Below are positions 24,153 through 34,309 of a stretch of DNA of 64,000 nucleotides, in pieces; the stretch's first letter is position 1; each line of letters opens with the position of its first letter. The position numbers were made by a program, and so were the translations under genes. Source of the DNA: Sphingobacteriales bacterium (GTDB lineage: Bacteria; Bacteroidota; Bacteroidia; Chitinophagales; Chitinophagaceae); assembly GCA_016219985.1 (NCBI GenBank), contig JACRJO010000025.1, forward strand, positions 62,001 through 126,000, given 5' to 3'. The notes under the pieces were generated by a model. The model was not told the origin of the DNA and did not search any database. It worked only from the letters and a program-made list of their open reading frames with translations.

Positions 24153-24187
24153 GACTATCGACTACCGACTATCGACTATCGACTACT
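24153..24187. repeat. heptamer array, GACTATC-type words, at the TPR gene stop
   Basis: Five 7-bp units GACTATC, GACTACC, GACTATC, GACTATC, GACTACT. On the minus strand it reads TAGTCGATAGTCGATAG..., the same word as after argS. The TPR gene stop (complement of 24186-24188) overlaps the last unit. Confidence 0.85.
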
Positions 24188-25247
24188 AAAGCCCTGCCGT
24201 CATCTTTTTCTGCTTCAGGGAAGCCAGGGTCGGATCGAGTTCGATGGCTTTATCACAAAGGGCGATCCCTTTTTCCGTATTCTCCCGGCCGCCTTTTTTC
24301 TGGTAGCTCATACCGATCATGTATAAAGCGGAAGCATTTTCCTTATCATATTCCAGCACCCGGTCCCAGTATTCAATCGCCTGGTCGTATTTGGCTTTGT
24401 AGTAGTAGGCTTCAGCCACCATATTCAGGATATTCAGGTCGCTGGGCCTTTTTACTAAAATTTCATTCAGCATCGCCACCCCGGAATCCAGTTGCCCTAC
24501 ATTCAGGTATGCAATCGCCAGGTTTTCCAGGTAATCCGCATCCTTTTTCAGCCCTTTCTCCGCTGCTTCGAGAATATATTTCAGGGCATTCTTGTCATCG
24601 TGCATGGCGTAACAGATCAGTCCCAGTTCATACACCCAGTAATTTTGTTTGGGATCGAGTTCGATCGCTTTCTTAAAGAAAGGAACGGCCAGTTTATAAT
24701 TCATCATATCCGCGTAACTGCGGGCGATCATATACGGCACTTCTGCATTGGCGGGATCTTCTTTGGCGGCGGCATTCAGGTATTTGATAGCTTCCCCGTA
24801 ATTGTCCGTCTCATAATGGGCTTTGCCAATATAGAAACTCACCTTCTCCGAAGGGTCCAGTTTCCGGAGCTTTTCTGCATAAACAATCAGTTCCTCCTGC
24901 TGCTTCATCTGGTAACAAAGCTGCATGAGTTGTTTATAAAGAGCAGGTGTTTCCTCACCTGCAGCGAGCAGTTTTTTGTACATCTGCAGCGCATTCCCGT
25001 ATTTTCTCAGGTCATGGTAAGCGGAAGCCAGCTCAGTGATGATGGCTTTGCTGCTGGTATCGTAACGGGCTGCTTTCTCAAAATTTTTCAGGGATTCCAG
25101 CCGCCGGCCGTTCTGTTTTTCCAGCAGGCCTTTTTGCATAAAGAAACCGGCACTGTCAATGGGGACATTAACCGTGTTCACCGCGGTCTGGGAATAAATC
25201 AGCCCGCCGGCCAGGAGCACACAAAGTGAAAATAATAACTTTAACAT
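24186..25247 (-). CDS. TPR-repeat protein, secreted or periplasmic
   Basis: A 353-residue protein with a signal peptide (MLKLLFSLCVLLAGGLIYSQ) followed by about eight tetratricopeptide repeats from residue 35 to the end (for example AVPFFKKAIELDPKQNYWVY, AIEYWDRVLEYDKENASALY, with A8-G/A20-P32 spacing). TPR arrays are protein-binding scaffolds. No enzymatic domain is present, so it probably assists an envelope complex. A promoter with both -33 and -7 elements lies at 25284-25314. Confidence 0.88.
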   Translation of the reverse strand: MLKLLFSLCVLLAGGLIYSQTAVNTVNVPIDSAGFFMQKGLLEKQNGRRLESLKNFEKAARYDTSSKAIITELASAYHDLRKYGNALQMYKKLLAAGEETPALYKQLMQLCYQMKQQEELIVYAEKLRKLDPSEKVSFYIGKAHYETDNYGEAIKYLNAAAKEDPANAEVPYMIARSYADMMNYKLAVPFFKKAIELDPKQNYWVYELGLICYAMHDDKNALKYILEAAEKGLKKDADYLENLAIAYLNVGQLDSGVAMLNEILVKRPSDLNILNMVAEAYYYKAKYDQAIEYWDRVLEYDKENASALYMIGMSYQKKGGRENTEKGIALCDKAIELDPTLASLKQKKMTAGL

Positions 25248-25283
25248 AGGATGAATTTTGGACTATCGTCGATTTCCAATTGC

Positions 25284-25314
25284 CTAAGATAGACCTGATT
25301 GTTGACTACTCAAA
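25284..25314 (-). promoter_or_regulatory. promoter of the TPR gene (TTTG-N19-TATCTTAG)
   Basis: On the minus strand TTTG (25311-25314) and TATCTTAG (25284-25291) are separated by exactly 19 bp. The -7 element has one mismatch to TAnnTTTG. The leader would be about 30 nt. Confidence 0.5.
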
Positions 25315-25358
25315 CCTTAACCGGCTCTTTATCAGCCAATTTCATTCCAAAATAGTAG

Positions 25359-27401
25359 TTATTTCAGAATAATACCAGCGAGGGGCGGTAAATTTACGGT
25401 AACCCGGTATTTTTTTTGAGCCTTATCAATCAGTTCACACCTCAGGTCCGGATTAAAAACGTTGCCGGTTCCCCAATATATTGTCTTGTCACTATTAAAT
25501 ATTTCTTCAGAATAAGGCTTTCCGATTACTTCAACCTGCCAGTCATAACGGACAACCGGGGTCATATTCAGGATCACGAGCAGGTCATCGCCCTTTTTTT
25601 TGCCTTTCCGCTTAAATACGATCACTGATTCAGCCCGGTGGTTCAGGTCCACCCACTCAAACCCCTCCATGCTGAACTGGTTATGGTGCAGGGCTGGTTC
25701 CGCCCGCAGCAATTTATTCAGGTCGCCCACACAATCTTTCAGTAAACGGTGACAATCGAATTGTAACAGGTCCCACTGCAGTTCTGATTTATAATTCCAC
25801 TCCCCTGTCTGGCCAAATTCATTTCCCATGAATAACAACTTGGCGCCGGGATGTGTCCACATATACGTATAGAGCAGGCGCAGATTGGCAAATTTCTGCC
25901 ATTCATCTCCCGGCACTTTATAGATCATCGGGCTTTTCCCGTGCACCACTTCGTCATGACTCAGCGGCAGCATAAAATTTTCATCATAATAATACATCAT
26001 GCTGAAGGAAAACTTATTCTGGTGAAACTGCCGGTACACCGGGTCGATCTTGAAATAATCCAGGGTGTCGTGCATCCAGCCCATCATCCATTTCATCCCG
26101 AATCCCAGCCCGCCCTCAAAAGTAGGTTTGCTCACACCCGGCCAGTCGGTGGCTTCTTCGGCGATGGTTTGCACATCGGGAAAGTCCCGGAAGATCGTTT
26201 CATTGAGATCCTTGATAAAGGCAATGGCTTCGAGGTTACCGTCGCCCCCGTGCTCATTGGGTTCCCACTGCCCGTGTTCCCTTGAATAATTCAGTTTGAG
26301 CATGGAGGATACGGCATCCACCCGGATGCCATCGATATGAAACAGGTCGAACCAGAAACGGGCGCTGCTGATCAGGAAGGATTTCACCTCTCCCCTTTTA
26401 TAATTGAAGATATAGCTGTTCCAGTCGGGATGAAATCCCTTCCGCATATCCGCATACTCGTAGGTGTGGGTGCCATCAAACATAAACAGGCCGTGGGCAT
26501 CATAGGGAAAATGAGAAGGCACCCAGTCGAGGATGACCCCGATCCCTTCCTGGTGCAGGGCGTCTATGAGGCGCATCAGCCCCTGCGGGTCCCCAAACCG
26601 GGAGGTGGCCGCGAAGAAGCCCGTACACTGGTAGCCCCAGCTACCGTCAAAGGGGTGTTCCATCACCGGCATGAATTCCACATGGGTAAACCCGGTTTCT
26701 TTCAGGTAGGGCACCAGCCTGTCCCGGATATCATCATAGCTGTTATAGGTTTCTTCATCATTTTTATCCGGCCGCTGCCAGCTGGCGAGATGCACTTCGT
26801 ACACACTCCAGGGGGCATCAAGAGAGTTGTTTTTCTTTCTCTTCTTCATCCAGTCCTGGTCCTTCCACTCATAATACATATCCCAGGTGATGCTGGCCGT
26901 CTGTGGCCTTTTCTCCCAGAAATTGGCAAAGGGATCTCCTTTATCCAGCGCTCTTTTCGCATAGCCTACAATGTGATACTTGTAGGCCTCTCCCAGTTTG
27001 AACCCCGGGATAAACCCTTCCCAGATCCCGCTCTTGTCCCAGCGGGGATAAAGCTCAAATTCATGGTCCTTCCAGTCATTGAAATTCCCCTTGACGGATA
27101 CGGAGGTGGCATTGGGCGCCCACACGCAGAAATACATTCCCCAGGTCTCGTTCACCTGGATGGAATGGGAACCGAATTTTTTGTACAGCTGGTAATTGGT
27201 TCCCTGCTGATAGTTAGACACATCCTCATCTGTAAGTATGGAATAGTTCCAGACCGGCCTTGAAGTATCCACAAAATTTTCTTCCTCGTATTTCTTTTTG
27301 CGGACAGGTACCGGTTGTTCCCTTTTGTTCTTCAGCGAAACGGGTTTTTCTGCCTGGTTTGTTTGGGTGACTTTTGCGGATTTATCATTTTTAGCTGTCA
27401 T
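25359..27401 (-). CDS. glgB: 1,4-alpha-glucan branching enzyme, GH13
   Basis: A 680-residue enzyme that cuts alpha-1,4 chains and re-attaches them by alpha-1,6 bonds in glycogen synthesis. A basic, Gln/Lys-rich N-terminal tail (about 1-40) precedes a CBM48-type module (GMYFCVWAPNATSVSVKGNF) and the GH13 barrel. Catalytic residues are the nucleophile Asp362 in DGIRVDAV, the acid Glu415 in TIAEEATDW, and Asp483 in SHDEVVHGK. ATG 27401 begins homology-like sequence; the open frame before it is unlikely. glgC and glgA lie 7 kb away on the same strand, separated by other genes. Confidence 0.93.
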   Translation of the reverse strand: MTAKNDKSAKVTQTNQAEKPVSLKNKREQPVPVRKKKYEEENFVDTSRPVWNYSILTDEDVSNYQQGTNYQLYKKFGSHSIQVNETWGMYFCVWAPNATSVSVKGNFNDWKDHEFELYPRWDKSGIWEGFIPGFKLGEAYKYHIVGYAKRALDKGDPFANFWEKRPQTASITWDMYYEWKDQDWMKKRKKNNSLDAPWSVYEVHLASWQRPDKNDEETYNSYDDIRDRLVPYLKETGFTHVEFMPVMEHPFDGSWGYQCTGFFAATSRFGDPQGLMRLIDALHQEGIGVILDWVPSHFPYDAHGLFMFDGTHTYEYADMRKGFHPDWNSYIFNYKRGEVKSFLISSARFWFDLFHIDGIRVDAVSSMLKLNYSREHGQWEPNEHGGDGNLEAIAFIKDLNETIFRDFPDVQTIAEEATDWPGVSKPTFEGGLGFGMKWMMGWMHDTLDYFKIDPVYRQFHQNKFSFSMMYYYDENFMLPLSHDEVVHGKSPMIYKVPGDEWQKFANLRLLYTYMWTHPGAKLLFMGNEFGQTGEWNYKSELQWDLLQFDCHRLLKDCVGDLNKLLRAEPALHHNQFSMEGFEWVDLNHRAESVIVFKRKGKKKGDDLLVILNMTPVVRYDWQVEVIGKPYSEEIFNSDKTIYWGTGNVFNPDLRCELIDKAQKKYRVTVNLPPLAGIILK

Positions 27402-27517
27402 ATATTCCTGGTTAATATGTTTTAACTTAAAATTACACGAACGGCGGTGTATTCCCGGAATTTTCATTAGAAATTAGCGCCACCATAACCATTAAACTGA
27501 ACCTCAACCAACACGCC

Positions 27518-30283
27518 ATGAAAAAAACGGTCTTCCTGACCCTCTTGCTGCTTTGCGGAGTCTTCTTTTCCCGTGCCCAGACCAGCCTTCTTAAAGGGCA
27601 GATCACGGATTCTGTCGATAAAAAGAACCCTGCCAACGCTGTTATCTCCCTTTTACGGAAAACGGATTCTGTCCTGGTAATGTTTACCCGGGCCCGCCAG
27701 GACGGCCAGTTTACCCTTGGCCCGGTCGCCAGCGGAAGGTATATACTGATGATCACCCATCCTTATATGGGGGATTATTTTGACACCCTGCAGCTGCAGG
27801 CCGGTGTCCCGCAGGACCTGGGCAAATTGTACATGACCCCCAAGAGCAAGTTGCTGGCTGAAGTGATCCTGAAAACAGGCACCCCCATCCGGATCAAGGG
27901 GGATACCACTGTATATACGGCCGACAGTTTTAAAGTAAGGGCCGGCGCGAATGTGGAAGAACTGCTGCGGCGTCTTCCCGGGATTTCGGTGGACAAGGAT
28001 GGCAAGATCACGGCCATGGGTGAACGGGTAAAAAAAGTGCTGGTGGACGGGGAGGAATTCTTTGGCAGCGATCCGGGCATTGCCACCCGGAACCTGCGGG
28101 CCGATGCCGTTAAGGAAGTGGAGGTCTTTGATAAGAAAAGCGACCAGGCGGAATTTACAGGTATTGATGACGGGGTAAAGGACAAAACGATCAACCTGAA
28201 GATGAAACAGCAGAAGGGGTATTTCGGAAAAGTGGAACTGGGCGGAGGGCTCAGGGACAAATACAACAATGCCGCCATGATCAATTCCTTTAAGGACAAG
28301 CGCAAACTGGCTGCTTACGGGATTATGAGCAATACCGGTCAGACCAGCCTGGACTGGCAGGATGCACAGAACTATGGGGGCAATGACAATATGAGTACCG
28401 GCATGACGGACGATGGCGGTATGTGGATTAACATGACCCGTGATGCGGATGAAAACTTCTGGGGAGGCAGGAATGGTATTCCGCGCAATACCAATGGCGG
28501 GCTTCACTACAGCGATAAATTCGGCAAGGACCTTAAACAAAGCTTCAACTCCGGGTATAAATTCAGTAAAATAAATTCTGACGCGACCAGTTCCGTATTC
28601 TCCCGTACTTTCCTGCCGGACAGCAGCTGGCTCAGCCGGAGCAACAGCAACAATTATAATTCCAACAGCAAGCATGCCCTGAACCTTACACTTGACTTTA
28701 CCCTGGATTCAGCCAATTCACTCAAATGGTCGGCGCGGGCTAATAAGAAAAATACGGCAACCAGCAGTTTCTCTTACAGTGAAATGCTGACGGAAGCACT
28801 GGACAGTATCAATAACAGCCGCCGGAACAGCCACTCAACCGGCGACAACAGCAGCTTCAACTCCACCCTGCTCTGGAAGCACAAGTTCAAAAAGCTATCA
28901 AGAACCCTGTCCGTAAATACGGATTTCAACTGGAGCAATTCCTCGAACGACGGGTTTCTTTATTCCCTGAACCGGTATTATACCAATGGCCTGCATGAGC
29001 GAACAGACACGATTGACCAGGAACAGGTCAGGGATAATTCCGCCAAAGGAATCAGTACAAAAATTTCTTACACGGAACCCCTGGCGAAGGATTTTTACAT
29101 GGAGCTGAGTCATTCTATTGCCTGGAACAGCAATACCAGTGACCGGCAGACCTATGAAAAAAGCAATAACGGCAAATACGAAGAGGTGGTGGACACCCTG
29201 AGTAATTCTTTTGTATTTGACCGGCTGGTTCATACCCCGGGCCTGAACTTCCGGGTCAATAAAAAGAAATACAATTTCTCTTTCGGGGCTTCTGCCGGGT
29301 TCAGTCATTTTACCCAGAAGAACAAAACACTGGACCATACGACCCCTTACAACTTTGTCAATTTCTTTCCGCAGGCCATGTACAATTACAAATTCAAGCC
29401 CAATACCGGCCTCCGGTTTAATTATAACGGATCCACCACGGCTCCCAGCCTGGAACAATTACAGCCCGTTTTTGTAAATTCCGATCCCCTGAATATCTAT
29501 ATCGGGAACCCGGCGTTGAAACAATCCTTCCGTCATAATTTCGGAACGGGTTTCAATATGTACAATGTGCTGAAAGAAAGAGGTATCTGGATCAGTATAA
29601 ATTTCAGCAGCACCCAAAAGGCATTTGTACAATCCAGCAGCATTGATACAGACGGGCGCAGGACCTACCAGACGGTGAACAGCGACGGGCAGTATTACCT
29701 GAGGTTTTACTCCGATTACAGTTTTAAGTACAAAAAAGTCAGGCTGGGCGCCGGTCCTACCGCCAATATTAACCGGAATGTGGATTTCATCAACGGGGTG
29801 AAAAATTTCACCACCACCAAAAATGCCGGGCTGCGGCTGAATGCCAGCATGAACAAGGAAAAGAAATTTGACTTTGATCTCGGCCCTGAATTTACCTGGA
29901 ATGTATCAAAGGGAAGTATCAATACCGAAGCCAATGCGAAGTACTGGCAACTGGAAGGCTGGGCCAGCGGGCGGGTTTACCTGCCGGGGAAAGTTGAAGT
30001 TCATACAGAGCTCAATACCGAACTGCGCCAGAAGGATAAGCGCTTTGCGCAGAATAATAATTTCACCAAATGGGATATGGATATCACCAAACGGTTCTTT
30101 AAAGGAAACGACCTCGAGGTGAAATTGGGGGTATATGATATCCTGAACCAGAACCGCGGCTTTGACCGGAGTTTCAGCAGCTATAGTTTTACCGAATCCC
30201 ATTTCACGACCCTGCGGCGGTTCTGGCTGCTCACCCTGACCTGGAATATTTCAAAAAACGGAAAACCCGCCAGCGGATTCTGA
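27518..30283 (+). CDS. outer-membrane beta-barrel protein with carboxypeptidase-regulatory-like domain
   Basis: A 921-residue outer-membrane protein: signal peptide (MKKTVFLTLLLLCGVFFSRAQ), an Ig-like CarboxypepD_reg domain (about 23-105), a plug-like region (about 125-220: VEELLRRLPGISVDKDGKIT, KKVLVDGEEFFGSDP), then a long OMP_b-brl_3-type barrel ending in aromatic strands (FWLLTLTWNISKNGK). It resembles TonB-dependent receptors, but no TonB box was identified. Such genes typically precede a GLPGLI gene, as here (17 bp downstream). The ligand is unknown. It is divergent from glgB. Confidence 0.85.
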   Translation: MKKTVFLTLLLLCGVFFSRAQTSLLKGQITDSVDKKNPANAVISLLRKTDSVLVMFTRARQDGQFTLGPVASGRYILMITHPYMGDYFDTLQLQAGVPQDLGKLYMTPKSKLLAEVILKTGTPIRIKGDTTVYTADSFKVRAGANVEELLRRLPGISVDKDGKITAMGERVKKVLVDGEEFFGSDPGIATRNLRADAVKEVEVFDKKSDQAEFTGIDDGVKDKTINLKMKQQKGYFGKVELGGGLRDKYNNAAMINSFKDKRKLAAYGIMSNTGQTSLDWQDAQNYGGNDNMSTGMTDDGGMWINMTRDADENFWGGRNGIPRNTNGGLHYSDKFGKDLKQSFNSGYKFSKINSDATSSVFSRTFLPDSSWLSRSNSNNYNSNSKHALNLTLDFTLDSANSLKWSARANKKNTATSSFSYSEMLTEALDSINNSRRNSHSTGDNSSFNSTLLWKHKFKKLSRTLSVNTDFNWSNSSNDGFLYSLNRYYTNGLHERTDTIDQEQVRDNSAKGISTKISYTEPLAKDFYMELSHSIAWNSNTSDRQTYEKSNNGKYEEVVDTLSNSFVFDRLVHTPGLNFRVNKKKYNFSFGASAGFSHFTQKNKTLDHTTPYNFVNFFPQAMYNYKFKPNTGLRFNYNGSTTAPSLEQLQPVFVNSDPLNIYIGNPALKQSFRHNFGTGFNMYNVLKERGIWISINFSSTQKAFVQSSSIDTDGRRTYQTVNSDGQYYLRFYSDYSFKYKKVRLGAGPTANINRNVDFINGVKNFTTTKNAGLRLNASMNKEKKFDFDLGPEFTWNVSKGSINTEANAKYWQLEGWASGRVYLPGKVEVHTELNTELRQKDKRFAQNNNFTKWDMDITKRFFKGNDLEVKLGVYDILNQNRGFDRSFSSYSFTESHFTTLRRFWLLTLTWNISKNGKPASGF

Positions 30284-30300
30284 TCATAAACCTGTCAATT

Positions 30301-31029
30301 ATGAAAAAAGTAATATACTTCCTCCTGCTGATCGCAAGCACTAAGATAAATGCCCAGCAATTCATTAACAGCGGCACTATTGAATTTGAAATGAGGACCA
30401 ATAACCACAAGACCTTCGGGGATGGGATCTGGGCCGAAATGTTCAAAGACAAGATCCCCCAGTTTTCCACCTACTGGTACAGTTATGTATTTGACAATAA
30501 TAAATCGGTCTACCAATATGACCGGATGGACGAGAAAACCAAGATGCCCTGGGGGAATAACAATGCCGATGAAAACCTCTGGTTCAGCGATTACAGCAAC
30601 GGGACATCCGTCTGCCGGAAATTTGTCTTTGATGATAGCTACCTGCTGAGCGATTCCCTGATGAAGATCAACTGGAAACTGGTGCCCAATGAAACAAGGG
30701 AGATCGCCGGTTTCAGCTGCCGAAAGGCGGTGGGTATTATCTTCGACAGTGTCTATGTTTTTGCTTTCTATACAGACGAGATCCTGATCAGTGGCGGCCC
30801 GATGGGCATACATGGGTTGCCCGGCATGATCCTCGGCATCACGATACCGCGCATGTATTCCAGCTGGATTGCCACCAAAGTGGATATTGTCAATGTCAAT
30901 AAAAGCCTGATCACCCCACCCCTGAAAGGCAAGAAGAAGCAGGGTAAGGACCTGATTGAAAACCTGAAAAAAGTCACCAGTGACTGGGGGCATTGGGGGC
31001 AGCAGGCGCTCTGGAATATTTTCCTGTAA
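30301..31029 (+). CDS. GLPGLI family protein
   Basis: A 242-residue secreted protein with a signal peptide (MKKVIYFLLLIASTKINAQ) and the family signature HGLPGMILGI near residue 177, a variant of GLPGLI. These Bacteroidota proteins have unknown function and are commonly encoded beside large outer-membrane barrels. It starts 17 bp after the barrel gene and is almost certainly co-transcribed with it. Its stop lies 3 bp from the stop of the convergent SusA-like gene, with no room for a terminator. Confidence 0.88.
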   Translation: MKKVIYFLLLIASTKINAQQFINSGTIEFEMRTNNHKTFGDGIWAEMFKDKIPQFSTYWYSYVFDNNKSVYQYDRMDEKTKMPWGNNNADENLWFSDYSNGTSVCRKFVFDDSYLLSDSLMKINWKLVPNETREIAGFSCRKAVGIIFDSVYVFAFYTDEILISGGPMGIHGLPGMILGITIPRMYSSWIATKVDIVNVNKSLITPPLKGKKKQGKDLIENLKKVTSDWGHWGQQALWNIFL

Positions 31030-31032
31030 GGG

Positions 31033-32916
31033 TTATTTCAGCAATTCAAGGACAAAACTTTCTTTGGGTTTCATCTCAAAACCTTCCAGCGGGATAATGT
31101 CCCCGGAAACCACGTTTCTCATTTTACTGAAACCGCGGGTCCGTTCTGCCAGGTAATTCCAGTCAGGTTTTATTGTATTCCTCCCGGTATTGGACATCAC
31201 CATCACAGTTTGTTTGTTATCGTACCTGAAATAGGTGTACAGGCCGTCCTTCGGCAGGAACTGCATGAGCTTACCCGTACCGATAGCCGATGAATTCTTT
31301 CTGAAATTCGCGAGGGCTTTTACATGATTAAAGGCTTCATTCTCTTGTGCATTCCGCCCGCCCGGGGTAAATTTATTCACGGTATCAGCCATCCAGCCGC
31401 CCGGGAAATCCCGGCGCACTTCCGCATCTGAAGGGTTTTTGAAATTCTTCATCAGGATCTCGCTTCCATAATACAACTGGGGGATACCCCGCTGGGTCAG
31501 CAGGATATTAATGGCCATTTTATATTTCAGGAAATCCTCCCCGATCACCGAGTAAAAACGGTCGAGGTCATGGTTATCGAGGAACAGGCAATTGCGCATC
31601 GGGTTTTTGTAAAGGATATCCTGGGCCAGGACCTGGTAAAATCTATTGGCCCCTTCGTTCCAGCCAAAAGGCTGGTTCAGCAGGTCATTCGTGGCGAAAT
31701 AAAGGGGGAAATCCGTTACTCCCTGGCTATTGTGCTTGAACGGAACAGCCATATTGTTTTCGCAGAAATAGGCGCTATTGGTCACGCTCTGCACCCAGAC
31801 CTCTCCAAATACGGTGACCGTTGGGAATTCGCGGTATAAGGCTTCATTCACTTTATTCAGGAAAACGGGATCGCTGTAGAAATACGTATCCACCCGCCAG
31901 CCATCAATGCCGAACTCCTCTGTGGCCCAGACCGCATTTTGCACCAGGAAGGTGGAAACAAAGGGGTTCCGCTGGTTCAGATCAACCAGGAAGGGAGTGA
32001 ACCATCCATCCAGGGCCGTCCTTTTATCAATGGCGGCTGCATAGGGATCCACCAGCGGCTGGTCCTTATAGGATGTATTTGTATAAGAAGGCCATTGGTT
32101 CAGCCAGTCCTTCATCGGCAGGTCTTCAATAAAAAAATGGTCCCTGCCCATATGGTTGTACACGGCATCCTGGATGATCTTCATTCCCTTTTCATGCGCC
32201 TTGTCAATCAGCGATTGATAGGCTTCATTCCCTCCCAGCCTTCTGTCCACCTGGTATTGGTTGGTAAAGGCATAACCATGATAGGTGCTCCGGGATGTGC
32301 CGCCTTCCATGGTGCGGGCCATATCATTTTCAATAACAGGGGTCATCCAGACGGCGGTTACTCCCAGTTCCTGCAAATAATCCAGGTGGTTTTCCACCCC
32401 TTTCAGGTCGCCCCCGTGCCGGTCAAAAGGATTGTTGCGGTCATGTCCCTGATCCCGCATGTCTTCAAAAAAATCATTGGAAGGATCCCCGTTGCTGAAC
32501 CGGTCGGGCATGAGGAGGTAAACAAAATCGCTAGCATTGACGCCCCGGACCCGGGTTTTGCCGTTTTGCCTGCTGCGGGCTTTCAGCTCGTATGTGAAGG
32601 TTTTATAGGAAACCGCTTCGGGCGACTGCAGGTTATCAATCCGGAATATTAATTTTCCGGGTTTGGCGGATGCCGAGATCTGCAGGTCTATAAAAAGATA
32701 ATTTTCATTTTCAACCTTGTATTGCTTAACCATCTTCACCCCGGGATATGGCAGGAGGGTGATTTTTTCCATCGCCACCCGGTCCCGGTGAATCATCAGC
32801 TGGAGCGCGGGGTTTTTCATTCCCACCCACCAGTGTGTGGGGTACAAGGCGGGGCCTTCAGCCGCCAATAACCGGAGGGAGAGCAGTAAAACTGCAAGGC
32901 TCAGTATTTTTTTCAT
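31033..32916 (-). CDS. periplasmic GH13 glycosidase (SusA/cyclomaltodextrinase-like)
   Basis: A 627-residue protein with a signal peptide ([20 protein letters not shown]), a cyclomaltodextrinase N-terminal domain (about 25-115), the GH13 barrel and a C-terminal beta domain. Catalytic residues are Asp343 (GWRVDTYF), Glu372 (VFGEVWVQ) and Asp450 (LDNHDLDRFY). In Bacteroides the comparable SusA degrades maltodextrins or pullulan in the periplasm. Its start overlaps the stop of the upstream MFS transporter gene by ATGA, so digestion and uptake are coupled. Confidence 0.9.
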   Translation of the reverse strand: MKKILSLAVLLLSLRLLAAEGPALYPTHWWVGMKNPALQLMIHRDRVAMEKITLLPYPGVKMVKQYKVENENYLFIDLQISASAKPGKLIFRIDNLQSPEAVSYKTFTYELKARSRQNGKTRVRGVNASDFVYLLMPDRFSNGDPSNDFFEDMRDQGHDRNNPFDRHGGDLKGVENHLDYLQELGVTAVWMTPVIENDMARTMEGGTSRSTYHGYAFTNQYQVDRRLGGNEAYQSLIDKAHEKGMKIIQDAVYNHMGRDHFFIEDLPMKDWLNQWPSYTNTSYKDQPLVDPYAAAIDKRTALDGWFTPFLVDLNQRNPFVSTFLVQNAVWATEEFGIDGWRVDTYFYSDPVFLNKVNEALYREFPTVTVFGEVWVQSVTNSAYFCENNMAVPFKHNSQGVTDFPLYFATNDLLNQPFGWNEGANRFYQVLAQDILYKNPMRNCLFLDNHDLDRFYSVIGEDFLKYKMAINILLTQRGIPQLYYGSEILMKNFKNPSDAEVRRDFPGGWMADTVNKFTPGGRNAQENEAFNHVKALANFRKNSSAIGTGKLMQFLPKDGLYTYFRYDNKQTVMVMSNTGRNTIKPDWNYLAERTRGFSKMRNVVSGDIIPLEGFEMKPKESFVLELLK

Positions 32917-34265
32917 GCCTGAACATTTTGCTTATTTTCTTTTACAATCAGCGCACAGGTCACAGCGGCTGTACAGAGCAATACCCCGCCAATCAGTACC
33001 GCGGTCAGCCGGTCATTATGCAGGAAATTTTCCATGATCTTTCCGAAAAAGAGGGAAGCAATAATTTCGGGTAATACAATAAAAAAATTGAAGATGCCCA
33101 TGTAGATTCCCATTTTCTCCTGCGGGATCACCCCGGCCAGCATGGAGTAGGGCATGGACAGAATCGATGCCCAGGCAATACCCACCATACTCATGGAGAT
33201 ATACAGCATCCAGGGTTCATGTATGAAATTTACTGAGATCAGGCCGGCTCCCCCGATCAGCAGGCAGGCCGTGTGGGTGAGCTTTTTACCTATCTTACCC
33301 ACCCAAAAGGGAATGGAAAAAGAAAAGGCAAAGGTGACGAGGTTCAGGATGGCCGATGTATTATTGGCATGCTCCAGCCCTTTCGTATATACTTCACTGT
33401 TGGTAACCGCATCCCCGCCAAAGATATCGGCAGCCACACCGGTGCTGTAATAAAACCACATCAGGAATAAACCGGGCCAGGTCAGGAACTGGACAATAGC
33501 GAGCCTTCTCATCTGACCGGGCATGTGGGCAATGGCGGAGAAGATTTCTTTAACAATACCGGCAGACTGGCCACTTGCCTTCTCCTTCTTCAGGTTTTCT
33601 TTCCAGTTGGGGTCGGAAGGAGGATATTCTTTGCTCCTGAGGACTGTATAAAGAACGGCCCCCAGGAATACCGCCGCTCCTATATAAAATGACCACATGA
33701 TATTTTGCGGTATTCCCCCCGCCCCTTTATCCCTCGATACCCCAAACCAGTTTACCAGCAAACCGGGAAGGAACCCTGCAATAAAGGAGGCCGCCCCGAT
33801 AAACATACTTTGCATCGCATACCCGAATGACCGTTGCTTTTCATCCAGGTTATCTGCCACGAAAGCACGGAAAGGCTCCATGCTGATATTGATACAGGAA
33901 TCGAGGATCCATAATGTACCGGCCGCCATCCACACAGCCGAAGAATTCGGCATGATAAATAAAGCCAGTGAGCTCAGGATTGCGCCGATCAAAAAATAGG
34001 GGCGCCGTCTTCCCAGCCTGGGACTCCAGGTCCGGTCGCTCAAATACCCGATGACAGGTTGCACCAGTAAACCGGTCATGGGAGCGGCTAACCACAGACC
34101 GGGTATTTCCTCCGGTTTGGCTCCCAGGAATTCATAGATCGCACTCATATTACCCATCTGCAAACTCCAGCCAAACTGGATCCCGAAGAAGCCGAAACAC
34201 ATATTCCATATTTGCCAGAAGGAAAGATGGGGTTTCTCCCCCGTGTACGCAGTAGACATAGACAA
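32913..34265 (-). CDS. MFS sugar transporter (maltodextrin-type context)
   Basis: A 450-residue, twelve-helix major-facilitator protein with [18 protein letters not shown] (about 73-90), the loop-2 signature of the GPH/SLC45-like sugar transporters. It should import maltose or small maltodextrins across the inner membrane with protons, inferred from the 4-bp ATGA overlap with the downstream SusA-like glycosidase gene. The two starts MSMSTAYT and M3 are equivalent. A 10-3-10 palindrome lies 45 bp upstream at 34310-34332. Confidence 0.85.
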   Translation of the reverse strand: MSMSTAYTGEKPHLSFWQIWNMCFGFFGIQFGWSLQMGNMSAIYEFLGAKPEEIPGLWLAAPMTGLLVQPVIGYLSDRTWSPRLGRRRPYFLIGAILSSLALFIMPNSSAVWMAAGTLWILDSCINISMEPFRAFVADNLDEKQRSFGYAMQSMFIGAASFIAGFLPGLLVNWFGVSRDKGAGGIPQNIMWSFYIGAAVFLGAVLYTVLRSKEYPPSDPNWKENLKKEKASGQSAGIVKEIFSAIAHMPGQMRRLAIVQFLTWPGLFLMWFYYSTGVAADIFGGDAVTNSEVYTKGLEHANNTSAILNLVTFAFSFSIPFWVGKIGKKLTHTACLLIGGAGLISVNFIHEPWMLYISMSMVGIAWASILSMPYSMLAGVIPQEKMGIYMGIFNFFIVLPEIIASLFFGKIMENFLHNDRLTAVLIGGVLLCTAAVTCALIVKENKQNVQA

Positions 34266-34309
34266 TCGTTTTTATAGAAAGACTCAGGGAAGGTAGGAAT
34301 AATATGTAA

